A stretch of DNA of 64,000 nt from Streptomyces sp. Root1304 (GTDB lineage Bacteria; Actinomycetota; Actinomycetes; Streptomycetales; Streptomycetaceae), in contig NZ_LMEP01000022.1 of assembly GCF_001426405.1 (NCBI RefSeq), positions 458,066 to 522,065 on the forward strand, read 5' to 3'. How positions within the stretch are numbered: the first letter of the stretch is position 1; the number at the start of each line of letters is the position of its first letter. The position numbers and the translations under genes are program-made. This document shows, piece after piece, positions 16,625 through 25,744 of this stretch. The notes under the pieces are model-generated. The model saw only the letters and a program-made list of their open reading frames with translations, was not told the DNA's origin and did no database searches.

Positions 16625-17683
16625 ATGGATCTGCCGGTGATGCCGCCCGTGAAGCCGATGCTCGCCAAGTCCGTGAAGAAGATTCCGCCGGGCATGCAGT
16701 ACGAGGCCAAGTGGGACGGATTCCGTGCGATCGTGCACCGGGACGCGGCCGAGCTGGTCATCGGCAGCCGTACCGGCAAGCCCCTGACCCGCTACTTCCC
16801 CGAACTGGTCGAGGCGCTCGCGGCCCGGCTGCCGGAACGCTGTGTGGTCGACGGCGAGATCGTCATCGAGCACGACGGCCATCTCGACTTCGACCGGCTC
16901 AGCGAGCGGATCCACCCTGCCGACTCCCGGGTCCGGATGCTGGCCGAGACCACCCCCGCCCGGTTCATCGCCTTCGACCTGCTGGCCCTCGGCGACGCGT
17001 CGCTCCTCGACACCCCGCTCGGCGAACGGCGGGAGGCCCTGGAGGCGATGCTCGCCGGCGTCGACGCACCCGTGCACCTGGCCCCCGCGACCCGGGACGC
17101 GGAACTCGCCGCCCGCTGGTTCGAGCAGTACGAGGGAGCGGGGCTCGACGGCGTGATCGCCAAGCCGCTCGACCTGCCGTACCGGCCCGACGCCCGCCTG
17201 ATGTACAAGATCAAGCACGATCGGACGGCCGATGTCGTCGTGGCCGGCTACCGCTTCCACAAGAGCGGCCCCGTGGTCGGCTCGCTCCTGCTCGGCCTGT
17301 ACGACGACGGTGGCGTCCTCCAGCACGTCGGCGTCTGCGCGGCGTTCACCGCCGTCCGGCGCGCCGAGCTGATCGGGGAACTGGAACCCCTCCGGATGGA
17401 CCCGCCGGACGGGCACCCGTGGGCGGCGTGGGCGAACGAGGCCGCCCACGAGGGGGCGCGACTCCCCGGAGCGCCGAGCCGCTGGTCGGGCAAGAAGGAC
17501 CTGTCGTGGGTGGCGCTGCGGCCCGAGCGGGTCTGCGAGGTCGGATACGACCACATGGAGGGCGACCGCTTCCGTCACACCGCGCAGTTCAAGCGCTGGC
17601 GCCCGGACCGTACACCGGAGTCCTGCGGGTACGGGCAGCTGGACGAGCCGGTGTCGTACGACCTGTCGGAGATCCTGACCTGA
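16625..17683 (+). CDS. ATP-dependent DNA ligase (LigC-like)
   Basis: 352 aa. Adenylation domain with nucleotidyl-lysine motif YEAKWDGFRA (Lys29), motif III ARFIAFDLLAL, motif IV DGVIAKPLD and motif V MYKIKHDRTADVVVAG, followed by an OB domain. It has no nuclease or polymerase domain, so the LigD functions are split between this gene and its divergent neighbour. It seals nicks in end joining or repair. ATG 16625; the frame is open upstream to 16502 but overlaps the neighbour. Ku is not in the window. Confidence 0.93.
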   Translation: MDLPVMPPVKPMLAKSVKKIPPGMQYEAKWDGFRAIVHRDAAELVIGSRTGKPLTRYFPELVEALAARLPERCVVDGEIVIEHDGHLDFDRLSERIHPADSRVRMLAETTPARFIAFDLLALGDASLLDTPLGERREALEAMLAGVDAPVHLAPATRDAELAARWFEQYEGAGLDGVIAKPLDLPYRPDARLMYKIKHDRTADVVVAGYRFHKSGPVVGSLLLGLYDDGGVLQHVGVCAAFTAVRRAELIGELEPLRMDPPDGHPWAAWANEAAHEGARLPGAPSRWSGKKDLSWVALRPERVCEVGYDHMEGDRFRHTAQFKRWRPDRTPESCGYGQLDEPVSYDLSEILT

Positions 17684-18141
17684 GCGAGTCCGAGGCGACC
17701 GTGGCCCCACCCGCCCGGTCCGGTCACCCCGGTCGCTCCGGCCCCGCCGACAGCTCCCGCCACACTGGCCACCCCGCCCCCTCCGACCCCACCGGTGCCC
17801 TCCCTCCCCATCGATCCGCCGAGTGAGATGCTTCACATTCTCCCGTCGGTCGGTTTATCCCAACCAGCCCGATCCGACAGCCCGTTCGACGAACGTACGG
17901 TCGATACGCAGGGACGGTGCGCAATTCCGTCGCGGCCGCCCACCCCCGTACCTGCGAGAACGCTCCCCGCGGCCCGGGGTGCCCCGGCCCGCTCCCCCGG
18001 CCCGTCCCCCGCGCGGCCCGCCCGAGGGGCGTCCCGTCGTTGCCCCGCCGGGACATCGCCGTGCCGGAACCCGTACGGCGATCCGGTACGTATGGAGTGG
18101 AGACCCTTCCGTACCCTCCCCGGACCGACTAGGACTGACCC
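17684..18141. other. 458-bp intergenic stretch, no gene seen
   Basis: No open frame here has a family or a convincing start. It contains a less GC-rich patch (17828-17870, TTCACATTCTCCCG then GGTTTATCCCAACC) and the pair GGTACG (18085-18090)/CGTACC (18110-18115) just before the next small gene, which may be promoter elements. I see no tRNA or riboswitch. Confidence 0.5.
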
Positions 18142-18393
18142 GTGATCACCTCGCCCTCGCGCCTCGTACCCGTCCCGATCCCCGACCGCGTGGCCGCGCT
18201 GATCGGTTCCTGTCTGCCGCTGCACGTCCTCCAGGCCGAGGTCGACGCGGACTCCGCGGCCCGTGAGGTGTACCGGTTCCGGGGGCCGCTCTGCGCGGAG
18301 GACCGTGCGGACCGCGAGCACGCCCTCGCCGCGCTCGCCCGCGCCAACAAGATCCTCGCGAAGCACCACCCCCAGCTGCCGGTCATGCCCTGA
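18142..18393 (+). CDS. Small conserved hypothetical protein
   Basis: 83 aa from GTG 18142, with a weak AGGAC 7 bases upstream. Helical, charged sequence (LQAEVDADSAAREVYRFRGP, AEDRADREHALAALARANKI) with no membrane segment. Third-position GC is high, which supports coding. I do not recognise the family. It precedes the MFS transporter gene by 108 bp on the same strand, so the two may be co-transcribed. Confidence 0.6.
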   Translation: MITSPSRLVPVPIPDRVAALIGSCLPLHVLQAEVDADSAAREVYRFRGPLCAEDRADREHALAALARANKILAKHHPQLPVMP

Positions 18394-18501
18394 CGGCCCC
18401 GCCGGCCCCGACGGGCCGCCCTCCCGCATCCGCCGCTCCGGGTCCGCCCGTTCGGCCGTCCCCCGCATGCACGCGGCCGGGGCCGGTGTGACGCTGCGAG
18501 A

Positions 18502-20595
18502 GTGACCACGACCAGCGACGCAGCGCCCGCGCCCTCGGCCGCCACCGAGCCACCCGTGCTCGACAGCCGCCGCCGCAACATCGTCTTCGGCACGATCATG
18601 CTGGGTGTCCTCCTCGCCGCCCTGGACCAGACGATCGTCGGCACCGCCCTGCCCACGATCGTCTCGGACCTCGGCGGCGCCGCCCACATGTCGTGGGTGG
18701 TCACCGCGTACCTGCTCGCCGAGACGGTCGCGACCGTCCTCGTCGGCAAGTTCGGCGACCTCTTCGGCCGCAAGGTGATCTTCCAGATCTCGGCGGTCGT
18801 CTTCATCACCGGCTCGTTCCTCTGCGGACTCGCCACCAACATGACGCTGCTGATCGTCTGGCGCGGACTCCAGGGCATCGGCGCCGGCGGGCTCATGGTC
18901 ACCTCGATGGCGCTCATCGCCGATGTGATCCCGCTGCGCGAACGCGGCAAGTACCAGGGCGCGATCGGCGCCGTGTTCGGCGTCTCGACGGTCATCGGCC
19001 CGCTCCTCGGCGGGCTGTTCACCGACCACCTCACCTGGCGCTGGGCGTTCTACGTCAACGTCCCCATCGCCATCCTGGTCGTCATCGCCGCCGCCCGCAC
19101 GATCCCCTCCGTGCGCTCGGCGAGCCGCCCCGTCATCGACTACGCCGGTATCGCGCTCGTCGCCGCCGGCGCCAGCGCCCTGATCCTGGCCACCAGTTGG
19201 GGCGGCAACGAGTACGCCTGGACCTCCGGTGTCATCCTCGGTCTCTTCGCCCTGGGGATCGTCGCCCTCGGCCTGTTCTGCTGGGTGGAGACCCGCGCGG
19301 CGGAACCCATGCTGCCGATGCGGCTGTTCAGCAACCCGGTCTTCACCGTCTGCTCCGTGCTGAGCTTCGTCGTCGGCTTCGCCATGCTCGGCGCGATGAC
19401 CTTCCTGCCGACGTACCTCCAGTACGTCGACGGGGACTCCGCGACCGTCTCCGGCATCCGCACCCTGCCCATGGTGGTCGGCCTGCTCATCGCCTCCATC
19501 TTCAGCGGCAACGTCGTCAGCAAGACCGGCCACTACCGGACCTTCCCGATCGTCGGCTGCCTCGTGATGGGCCTCGGGCTCTACCTGCTCTCCCTCATGA
19601 ACCCGGACACCAGCACCTGGCTGGCGTCGCTGTACATGTTCGTGCTGGGCGTCGGCATCGGCCTGTGCATGCAGGTCCTCACCATCGCCGTGCAGAACAC
19701 CGTCGACTACGCCGACCTCGGCACCGCCACCTCCGGCGTCACCTTCTTCCGTACGCTCGGCAGCTCCTTCGGCACCGCCGTCTTCGGCACCATCTACGCC
19801 AACTCCCTCAAGCCCAACCTGGCCGCCGGAGTCGGCGAGGCCGCCGCCGTCGCCGGGAGCCTCGGCGTGGACCCGACCGGCATCGCGCAGGCCGCGCAGA
19901 GCCCGGCCGGCGTCCACGGGCTGCCCGACCAGATCGCTCGGCCGATCGTCGACGCCTACGCCGACACCCTCCACACCGTCTTCCTCTGGACGGTGCCGGT
20001 CGCCGCCGTCGGCTTCGTCGTCGCGCTCTTCCTGAAGCAGGTCACGCTCCGCGACTCCGCGCGCGCCGCCGCACCCGACATGGGCGAGGGCTTCGCCTCC
20101 CCCACCACCTCCGGCGACTCGGCGAAACTCCTCGAACTCTCCGTCGGCCGCCTCCTGAGCCGTATCGACCTCGACACGGCCCGGCGGATCGTCGCCGCCT
20201 CCGACACCCGCCTGGACACGGCGGGTGCCTGGGCGGTGATGCAGGTCGAGCTGTTCACACGGACGGTCGGGCACGCGAGCCTCGGCCTGATCTCGGCGGG
20301 GCGGCGGGTGCCGCCCGAGGTGCTCCTGCCGGTCTTCGACCGGATGGTCGACGAGGGATTCCTGACCCGCGACGGGAACCTGCTGTCCCACACCCCGGCG
20401 GGCGAGCGCGAGGCGAACGTCATCGCGCGGGCCTGGGGCGACTGGCTGTCCGAGCGGGTCGAGCAGGAGCAGGGCCGGCCCAGCGGGCCGGAACTGCGGG
20501 TGGCGACGGACGCCATCGCCAAGAAGGTCGTCGCCGAGGACCTCGCGACGGGCATCCCGGTCGGCCGGACGACGGTCTCGGCGGGGGTCCGCTGA
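18502..20595 (+). CDS. MFS multidrug exporter (DHA2 type) fused to a C-terminal winged helix
   Basis: 697 aa. Residues about 25-515 form a 14-segment EmrB/QacA-type proton-drug antiporter: motif C-like LDQTIVGTALPTIVSDLGG, motif A GKFGDLFGRKVIF, and RWAFYVNVPIAI. The last 160 residues (about 538-697, starting DSAKLLELSVGRLLSRIDLD) are soluble and look like a MarR/PadR-like winged helix (GAWAVMQVELFTRTVGHASLGLI, LLPVFDRMVDEGFLTRDGNLLSHTPAGE, each quoted in part). The start is GTG 18502 with GAG close upstream. No separate regulator is adjacent, so the domain may sense drug or tune transport. Confidence 0.88.
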   Translation: MTTTSDAAPAPSAATEPPVLDSRRRNIVFGTIMLGVLLAALDQTIVGTALPTIVSDLGGAAHMSWVVTAYLLAETVATVLVGKFGDLFGRKVIFQISAVVFITGSFLCGLATNMTLLIVWRGLQGIGAGGLMVTSMALIADVIPLRERGKYQGAIGAVFGVSTVIGPLLGGLFTDHLTWRWAFYVNVPIAILVVIAAARTIPSVRSASRPVIDYAGIALVAAGASALILATSWGGNEYAWTSGVILGLFALGIVALGLFCWVETRAAEPMLPMRLFSNPVFTVCSVLSFVVGFAMLGAMTFLPTYLQYVDGDSATVSGIRTLPMVVGLLIASIFSGNVVSKTGHYRTFPIVGCLVMGLGLYLLSLMNPDTSTWLASLYMFVLGVGIGLCMQVLTIAVQNTVDYADLGTATSGVTFFRTLGSSFGTAVFGTIYANSLKPNLAAGVGEAAAVAGSLGVDPTGIAQAAQSPAGVHGLPDQIARPIVDAYADTLHTVFLWTVPVAAVGFVVALFLKQVTLRDSARAAAPDMGEGFASPTTSGDSAKLLELSVGRLLSRIDLDTARRIVAASDTRLDTAGAWAVMQVELFTRTVGHASLGLISAGRRVPPEVLLPVFDRMVDEGFLTRDGNLLSHTPAGEREANVIARAWGDWLSERVEQEQGRPSGPELRVATDAIAKKVVAEDLATGIPVGRTTVSAGVR

Positions 20596-20644
20596 GGCCG
20601 TCGGGCACAGCGGGGGGACCGACCGGCCTCCCCGCTCCTCGCCC

Positions 20645-21100
20645 CTACTCGCCGATGTCGCCGTCCACGTACACCCACGCCCCCTCGTGGCGCGCGAAGC
20701 GGCTCCGTTCGCTCAGCGCGCCCGGTTCGCCGCCGTGGACGTACCGCGCCGTGAAGGTGACGGTGCCGTGCTGGTGGAAGGCCGTGCCCTCGGTGGCGCC
20801 CTCGATCTCCAGTCCGGTCCAGCGCAGCCCCGGGTCGAAGTCGACCTCCCCCGGGCGGGTCGCCGGCGCCCAGGTACGGAGCAGATAGGCCTCGTCGCGG
20901 ACCACGAAGGCGCTGTAGCGGGAGCGCATGAGCAGTTCGGCGGTGGGCGCGGTGCCGCCCGTCCCGGTGTGGAAGCGGCCGCAGCAGGCACCGTAGGCGG
21001 CGTCGAGCCCGCAGGGGCACGGCGAGTCCGCGGTCACGGCGGGCGCGGTGCGGCTCGCGGCGGCAGGGGAGGTGCGGGGGCGGGTCTTGCGTCGGGACAT
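20645..21100 (-). CDS. YchJ/UPF0225 family protein with SEC-C zinc motif
   Basis: 151 aa. The SEC-C motif is visible as SPCPCGLDAAYGACCGRFH (CxC...CC), followed by the YchJ core LMRSRYSAFVVRDEAYLLRTW and WTGLEIEGA...GTVTFTARY. Function is unknown; the SEC-C motif binds zinc. ATG 21100 has GGGGGAG 9 bases upstream; a GTG at 21118 is in frame but overlaps that ribosome site. Confidence 0.9.
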   Translation of the reverse strand: MSRRKTRPRTSPAAASRTAPAVTADSPCPCGLDAAYGACCGRFHTGTGGTAPTAELLMRSRYSAFVVRDEAYLLRTWAPATRPGEVDFDPGLRWTGLEIEGATEGTAFHQHGTVTFTARYVHGGEPGALSERSRFARHEGAWVYVDGDIGE

Positions 21101-21213
21101 GCCGTCATTCTCCCCCACGGGCGGCGCGCGGCGGCGCCCGGCATGTGGACGGTCCCGTGGACGCCGGGCCGTCGTCCCGCTGTCCGGAGGGTGCTCCCGA
21201 GTAGCGTACGAGC

Positions 21214-22557
21214 ATGAAACTGACGATTCTCGGAGGCGGCGGGTTCCGGGTGCCGCTGGTGTACGGCGCCCTCCTCGGGGACCACGCCGAGGGGCGGGTC
21301 ACCCATGTCACCCTGTACGACCTCGACGAGGGGCGGCTCTCCGCCATCGCCAGGGTCCTCGCCGAGCAGGGCGAGGGCGTGCCGGACGCGCCGGTGGTCA
21401 CGGCGACGACGGATCTCGACGAGGCCCTGCGCGGGGCCGACTTCGTGTTCTCGGCGATCCGGGTGGGCGGTCTGGAGGGCAGGGCGGCCGACGAGCGGAT
21501 CGCGCTGGCCGAGGGGGTGCTCGGCCAGGAGACCGTGGGGGCGGGCGGGATCGCGTACGGGCTGCGGACGGTGCCCGTCGCCGTCCACATCGCCCGCAGG
21601 GTCGCCGCCCTCGCCCCGGACGCCTGGATCATCAACTTCACCAACCCCGCCGGCCTGGTGACGGAGGCGATGTCCCGGATCCTGGGCGACCGGGTCGTCG
21701 GCATCTGCGACTCCCCCGTGGGTCTGGGACGCCGGGTCGCCCGCGTCCTGGGCGCGGACCCGGACGAGGCCTGGATCGACTACGTGGGCCTCAACCACCT
21801 CGGCTGGCTGCGAGGGTTGAGGGTCGGCGGCCGGGACGAGCTGCCCCGGCTGCTCGCCGACGAGGAGGCGCTCGGCTCCTTCGAGGAGGGCCGGCTGTTC
21901 GGCCCGGAGTGGCTGCGCTCGCTCGGCGCGATCCCCAACGAGTACCTGCACTACTACTACTTCAACCGGGAGGCCGTGCAGGCCTACCGGACCGCCGAGC
22001 GCACCCGCGGCGCGTACCTCCGCGACCAACAGGCCGGTTTCTACGAGGAGATGGGCAAGCCCGAAACGCCGGCGCTGGCCGCCTGGCACCGGACGCTCGC
22101 CGACCGGGAGGCCACCTACATGGCGGCGAACCGGGAGTCCGCCGGGATCGGGGACCGCGACGAGGAGGACCTGGAGTCCGGCGGCTACGAGAAGGTGGCG
22201 CTCGCCCTCATGCGGGCCATCGCCCGGGGCGAGCGGGCCACCCTGATCCTCAACGTCCGCAACGGCACGACGCTCGCCGCGCTCGACGCGGACGCGGTGA
22301 TCGAGGTGCCCTGCTTCGTCGACGCGAACGGCGCCCATCCGGTGGAGGTGTCCCCGCTGCCGTACCACGCGGTGGGCCTGGTGACGGCGGTGAAGGCGGT
22401 GGAGCGGGAGGTCCTCGCGGCCGCGGAGAGCGGTTCGCGGGCGACGGCGGTGAAGGCCTTCGCGCTCCATCCGCTGGTCGACTCGGTGGCGGTCGCCCGG
22501 CGCCTCCTGGAGGGGTACGCGGCGGAGCACGCGGGCCTGGCGTACCTACGACACTGA
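21214..22557 (+). CDS. GH4 family 6-phospho-beta-glucosidase-like enzyme
   Basis: 447 aa. N-terminal NAD-binding segment KLTILGGGGFRVPLVYGALL. GH4 metal ligands Cys165 (GICDSP) and His195 (GLNHLGW) are both present, as is the GQETVGAGGIAYGLRTVPV active-site region. GH4 enzymes hydrolyse glycosides by an NAD+/Mn2+ oxidation-elimination mechanism in the cytoplasm. No PTS or sugar transporter adjoins, so the substrate may be a non-phosphorylated glycoside. The ATG at 21214 has no strong ribosome site. Confidence 0.92.
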   Translation: MKLTILGGGGFRVPLVYGALLGDHAEGRVTHVTLYDLDEGRLSAIARVLAEQGEGVPDAPVVTATTDLDEALRGADFVFSAIRVGGLEGRAADERIALAEGVLGQETVGAGGIAYGLRTVPVAVHIARRVAALAPDAWIINFTNPAGLVTEAMSRILGDRVVGICDSPVGLGRRVARVLGADPDEAWIDYVGLNHLGWLRGLRVGGRDELPRLLADEEALGSFEEGRLFGPEWLRSLGAIPNEYLHYYYFNREAVQAYRTAERTRGAYLRDQQAGFYEEMGKPETPALAAWHRTLADREATYMAANRESAGIGDRDEEDLESGGYEKVALALMRAIARGERATLILNVRNGTTLAALDADAVIEVPCFVDANGAHPVEVSPLPYHAVGLVTAVKAVEREVLAAAESGSRATAVKAFALHPLVDSVAVARRLLEGYAAEHAGLAYLRH

Positions 22558-22626
22558 GCCGTCGCCCGGTCGTACGGCCGACGAACATCTTTACGAGGTC
22601 GGGGGCGCGTCCTAGGCTCGCGCCCC

Positions 22627-24516
22627 ATGACCTCACAGCGCAGTGGAGTTCGACGAGGGGTGGCCCGCGTCCTCGCGGTCTGTCTGCTGGCCGCCGGCCT
22701 GGTGGGAACCGTGCCGGCGGCCGCCGAGACGCCGACGGGTGACGGCCCGGTGGTCGTCCCCGTACAGACGACCGGCCCCGCCGACCGGCGGTTCAACCTG
22801 GTGTTCCTGGGCGACGGTTACACCGCCGCCGAGATGCCGGCGTTCCGGGCCGATCTGGAACGGCATCTGAACACCCTGTGGAGCATCGAGCCCTTCGCCT
22901 CCTACCGTTCCTACGTCAACGTCTGGGCGGTGGAGTCCCCTTCGGCCGAGTCCGGGGTGGACTGCGACCCGGGGCTCGACGCGCCCGCCCGCGACACCGT
23001 GCTCGACATGGGCTTCTGGGGCGGCTGCAATCCGGGCAGCGTGCAGCGGCTGCTGACCGTCGACGGCCGGAAGGCCGCCGCGCTCGCCGATCTCGTCCCC
23101 GGCACCAAGGGCGCCAACCGGCAGATCGTCGCCCTCGCGCACAGCTCCACCTACGGTGGCGCGGGCGGCGGTTACGCCACCGCGTCCGGCGGCAACGCGC
23201 TGTCCTCCCTCATCACCCCGCACGAGATAGGCCATTCGCTCGGCGGTCTCCAGGACGAGTACGACTACTACGGGCGGGGCGTGCCGGGCGAGGCGTACTC
23301 CGGCCCCGAGCCCTCCTCCGCCCACCACACGCTCCTGACGGAGCGGCAGATGCTGGACGGGCGGGCCAAGTGGTGGCGCTGGCTGGGTGAGGAGAGCGAG
23401 GCGGGCGGGCTCATAGGCCGCCACGAGGGCGGCATGTACAGCACGAAGGGCGTCTGGCGCCCGAGCCGTCACTCGCTGATGAAGACCCTCGGCTACGCCT
23501 TCGACCAGGTGGAGCGCGAGGTGATGGTCCGGGCGATCTCCGCGAAGGTGGACCTGGTCCAGGACCACACCCCGGACACGGCGCCGGTCGGCGCGGACCG
23601 GACGGTCTGGGTCGACACCCTGCACCCGGTGGGCGGCGCGCTCTCCGTGACCTGGCGGCTGGACGGACGGACGCTTCCCACGGGCGGCGCCCGGAGCGTC
23701 GACCTGCGGAGGCTGCGGCTCGCACCCGGCCCGCACACGCTGACGGCCACGGTCACCGACCCGACGCCCTTCGTCCGTGACCCGGCGGTCCGCTCCTCCC
23801 CCGCACTCACCCGGACCGTGAGCTGGACGGTGGACCCCTCGCTCACCACCGCGCCGGACGGCACCGCCGCCGCGTTCACCGGGCACACCCCGACCGGCTC
23901 CCCGGTCGGCGGCCGGACGGTCGTCCACGCGGACACCACCCATCCGGTGGGCCGCACCCCCGTCGTCCGCTGGCGGCTCGACGGCCGCCCCGTCGCGACC
24001 GGAGCCAACGACCGTGACCTGGACCTGCGTTCGCTGCGGATGGCGCCGGGCACCCACACCCTGACGGCTCGTCTCGCCGGCACCGCCGAGACGTTGACGT
24101 GGGCGGTGGACGCCCGGCCGGCCACCGCCGCGTACGAACTGTCGGAGCCGCTGCGTACGGTACGGCGGCCCGGGCTCCCCGTGGAGTATGTGTACGACGG
24201 CCCCTTCACCATGCGGCTGACCGCGCGGGACGACCGGGAGGGGGCCGTGGTGAGCCAGTTCCGGGTGGACGGCGACGGCTGGTACACGTACTACGGCTGG
24301 CCGACGGACGCGGACGCGCCCTTCCGCTTCACGCCGGGCGGCACGGTGATCGACGACCTCGTGTACGGGAAGCTGGGCCGGAGCAGGGCCGTCCCGTGGG
24401 ACGACGCGACGCCGGACTACGGCAGGCACACCGTCGAGTACCGCACGATCGACGCGGCCGGGAACGTGAGCGCGGCGCGGAGCTTCCTGGTGACGCTGAA
24501 CCCGCCGGGCCGCTGA
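22627..24516 (+). CDS. Secreted M64 family metallopeptidase
   Basis: 629 aa. Signal peptide of about 34 residues (RRGVARVLAVCLLAAGLVG, cleavage near AAA-ETP). Peptidase M64 catalytic motif TPHEIGHSLGGLQDEYDY with the HExxH at residues 199-203 and the distal metal ligand in DEY. After the catalytic domain come two repeats of a beta-sandwich-like unit (WRLDGR...DLRxLRxAPGxHTLTA), then a C-terminal domain. It is probably an extracellular zinc protease of the IgA-peptidase clan. It is followed by a strong bidirectional terminator. Confidence 0.93.
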   Translation: MTSQRSGVRRGVARVLAVCLLAAGLVGTVPAAAETPTGDGPVVVPVQTTGPADRRFNLVFLGDGYTAAEMPAFRADLERHLNTLWSIEPFASYRSYVNVWAVESPSAESGVDCDPGLDAPARDTVLDMGFWGGCNPGSVQRLLTVDGRKAAALADLVPGTKGANRQIVALAHSSTYGGAGGGYATASGGNALSSLITPHEIGHSLGGLQDEYDYYGRGVPGEAYSGPEPSSAHHTLLTERQMLDGRAKWWRWLGEESEAGGLIGRHEGGMYSTKGVWRPSRHSLMKTLGYAFDQVEREVMVRAISAKVDLVQDHTPDTAPVGADRTVWVDTLHPVGGALSVTWRLDGRTLPTGGARSVDLRRLRLAPGPHTLTATVTDPTPFVRDPAVRSSPALTRTVSWTVDPSLTTAPDGTAAAFTGHTPTGSPVGGRTVVHADTTHPVGRTPVVRWRLDGRPVATGANDRDLDLRSLRMAPGTHTLTARLAGTAETLTWAVDARPATAAYELSEPLRTVRRPGLPVEYVYDGPFTMRLTARDDREGAVVSQFRVDGDGWYTYYGWPTDADAPFRFTPGGTVIDDLVYGKLGRSRAVPWDDATPDYGRHTVEYRTIDAAGNVSAARSFLVTLNPPGR

Positions 24517-24559
24517 CGGCCGAGGGGTGACGTCCGGCGGCCGTCAGGAGAGACACACG

Positions 24560-24595
24560 CGAGGGCCCGTGGACCGGACGGTCCACGGGCCCTCG
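24560..24595. terminator. Bidirectional terminator hairpin
   Basis: Perfect 16-bp stem: CGAGGGCCCGTGGACC (24560-24575) pairs with 24580-24595 around the loop GGAC. It lies between the convergent ends of the M64 gene (24516) and the methyltransferase gene (24615). Confidence 0.9.
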
Positions 24596-24614
24596 TCCGC
24601 ACTGTTCCTGTCGG

Positions 24615-25433
24615 TCAGAGCTTGCGGGCCACGCCGGCCCATCCCGGGATGGGGTCGTCGCCCTGGACCGGGACGGGCTCGCCCAGTTCCGGGTGCCACT
24701 CGGCGGTGAGCGCCACGCCCGGCTCGACGAACTCCATGCCGTCGAAGAACGCGGCCAGTTCGTCGCGCGAGCGGGGCCGCAGGGTCAGCCCGCGCGCCTT
24801 GTACATGGCGGCGGCCTGCGCCGCGCCCTCGGGGTTGAAGTCCCCGGTGACGTGGGAGAGGACCAGGTAGCTGCCCGGCGCGAGCTGGTCCACGAGCTTG
24901 CGGACCAGTTCGTACGCGCCGTCCTCGTCCCCGACGAAGTGCAGCAGGGCGAGCATCGACAGCGCGATGGGCTGGTCGAAGTCAAGGACCTTTCCGGCCC
25001 TTTCGAGGATGACCTCGGGGTCGCGGGCGTCCGCCTGGATGTACTCGGTGGCCCCCTGCGGGGTCGAGCGCAGCAGGGCGGCCGCGTGCGCGAGCACGAT
25101 CGGGTCGTTGTCGCAGTAGACGATGCGGGAGTCCGGCGCGGCCTCCTGCGCGATCTGGTGCAGGTTGGGCTCGGTCGGGATGCCCGTGCCGACGTCCAGG
25201 TACTGGCGGACGCCGTGGGCGCTGAGCCAGCGGATGGCCCGGTGCATGAAGGCCCGGTTGACGCGGGCCATGTCCCGGCCGCGGGCGTCGACGGTGAGCA
25301 GCTGGCGTGCCATCGCCTCGTCGACGGGATAGTTGTCCTTGCCACCCAGGAACCAGTCGTACATGCGCGCGGGATGCGGCGTGCTGGTGTCGATGTGAAT
25401 TCCGCCGTGTGGGGCTGCGGGGTCCTGGGTCAT
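24615..25433 (-). CDS. S-adenosyl methyltransferase of the PF04672 (DUF574) family
   Basis: 272 aa. Family hallmarks: HPARMYDWFLGGKDNYPVDE at the N-terminus, VNRAFMHRAIRWL, the SAM site YLDVGTGIPTEPNLHQIAQ, and VYCDNDPIVLAHA. These enzymes are greatly expanded in Streptomyces and their substrates are unknown. ATG 25433 has AGGAGAG just upstream. The gene lies next to, and on the same strand as, the second DUF397-XRE pair (75 bp gap), as is common for this family. Confidence 0.93.
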   Translation of the reverse strand: MTQDPAAPHGGIHIDTSTPHPARMYDWFLGGKDNYPVDEAMARQLLTVDARGRDMARVNRAFMHRAIRWLSAHGVRQYLDVGTGIPTEPNLHQIAQEAAPDSRIVYCDNDPIVLAHAAALLRSTPQGATEYIQADARDPEVILERAGKVLDFDQPIALSMLALLHFVGDEDGAYELVRKLVDQLAPGSYLVLSHVTGDFNPEGAAQAAAMYKARGLTLRPRSRDELAAFFDGMEFVEPGVALTAEWHPELGEPVPVQGDDPIPGWAGVARKL

Positions 25434-25507
25434 CGGCTCTCCTGGTCGGGATGAACGAGTGGCGCTACAACAAGAGTTACGCGACGCTACGGGCGGGGCG
25501 GAAGGGG

Positions 25508-25744
25508 TCAGGTGAGGAGAAAGTCAGCCTGACCGGATTTGGCCCCCTGAATGAAAGCGGCGATCTCCCCGTGGGTGTAGATGAGCGCGGGTCCTTCAGG
25601 GTCTGCGGACTGTCGCACGGCGACTCTGCCGTCGGCCAGCTTCATGGCCTCCACGCAGTTGCCCCCGTTCCCGCCGCTCCAGGGCTTGTGCCAACCCTCG
25701 GCACCGAGCTCAGCGGCGGGCATGCCGTTGTATATGCGATCCAT
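25508..25744 (-). CDS. DUF397 small protein of the second module
   Basis: 78 aa. DUF397 pattern: WHKPWSGGNGGNCVEAMKL, DGRVAVRQSADPEGPALIYT and the tail EIAAFIQGAKSGQADFLLT. Its start codon directly abuts the stop of the XRE gene (TGAATG), indicating translational coupling. It is the presumed partner of that regulator. Confidence 0.93.
   Translation of the reverse strand: MDRIYNGMPAAELGAEGWHKPWSGGNGGNCVEAMKLADGRVAVRQSADPEGPALIYTHGEIAAFIQGAKSGQADFLLT

Noticed and set aside
17833..20391. 852-codon minus-strand frame
   Set aside because: Asp/Glu-rich shadow of the MFS gene with no domain.
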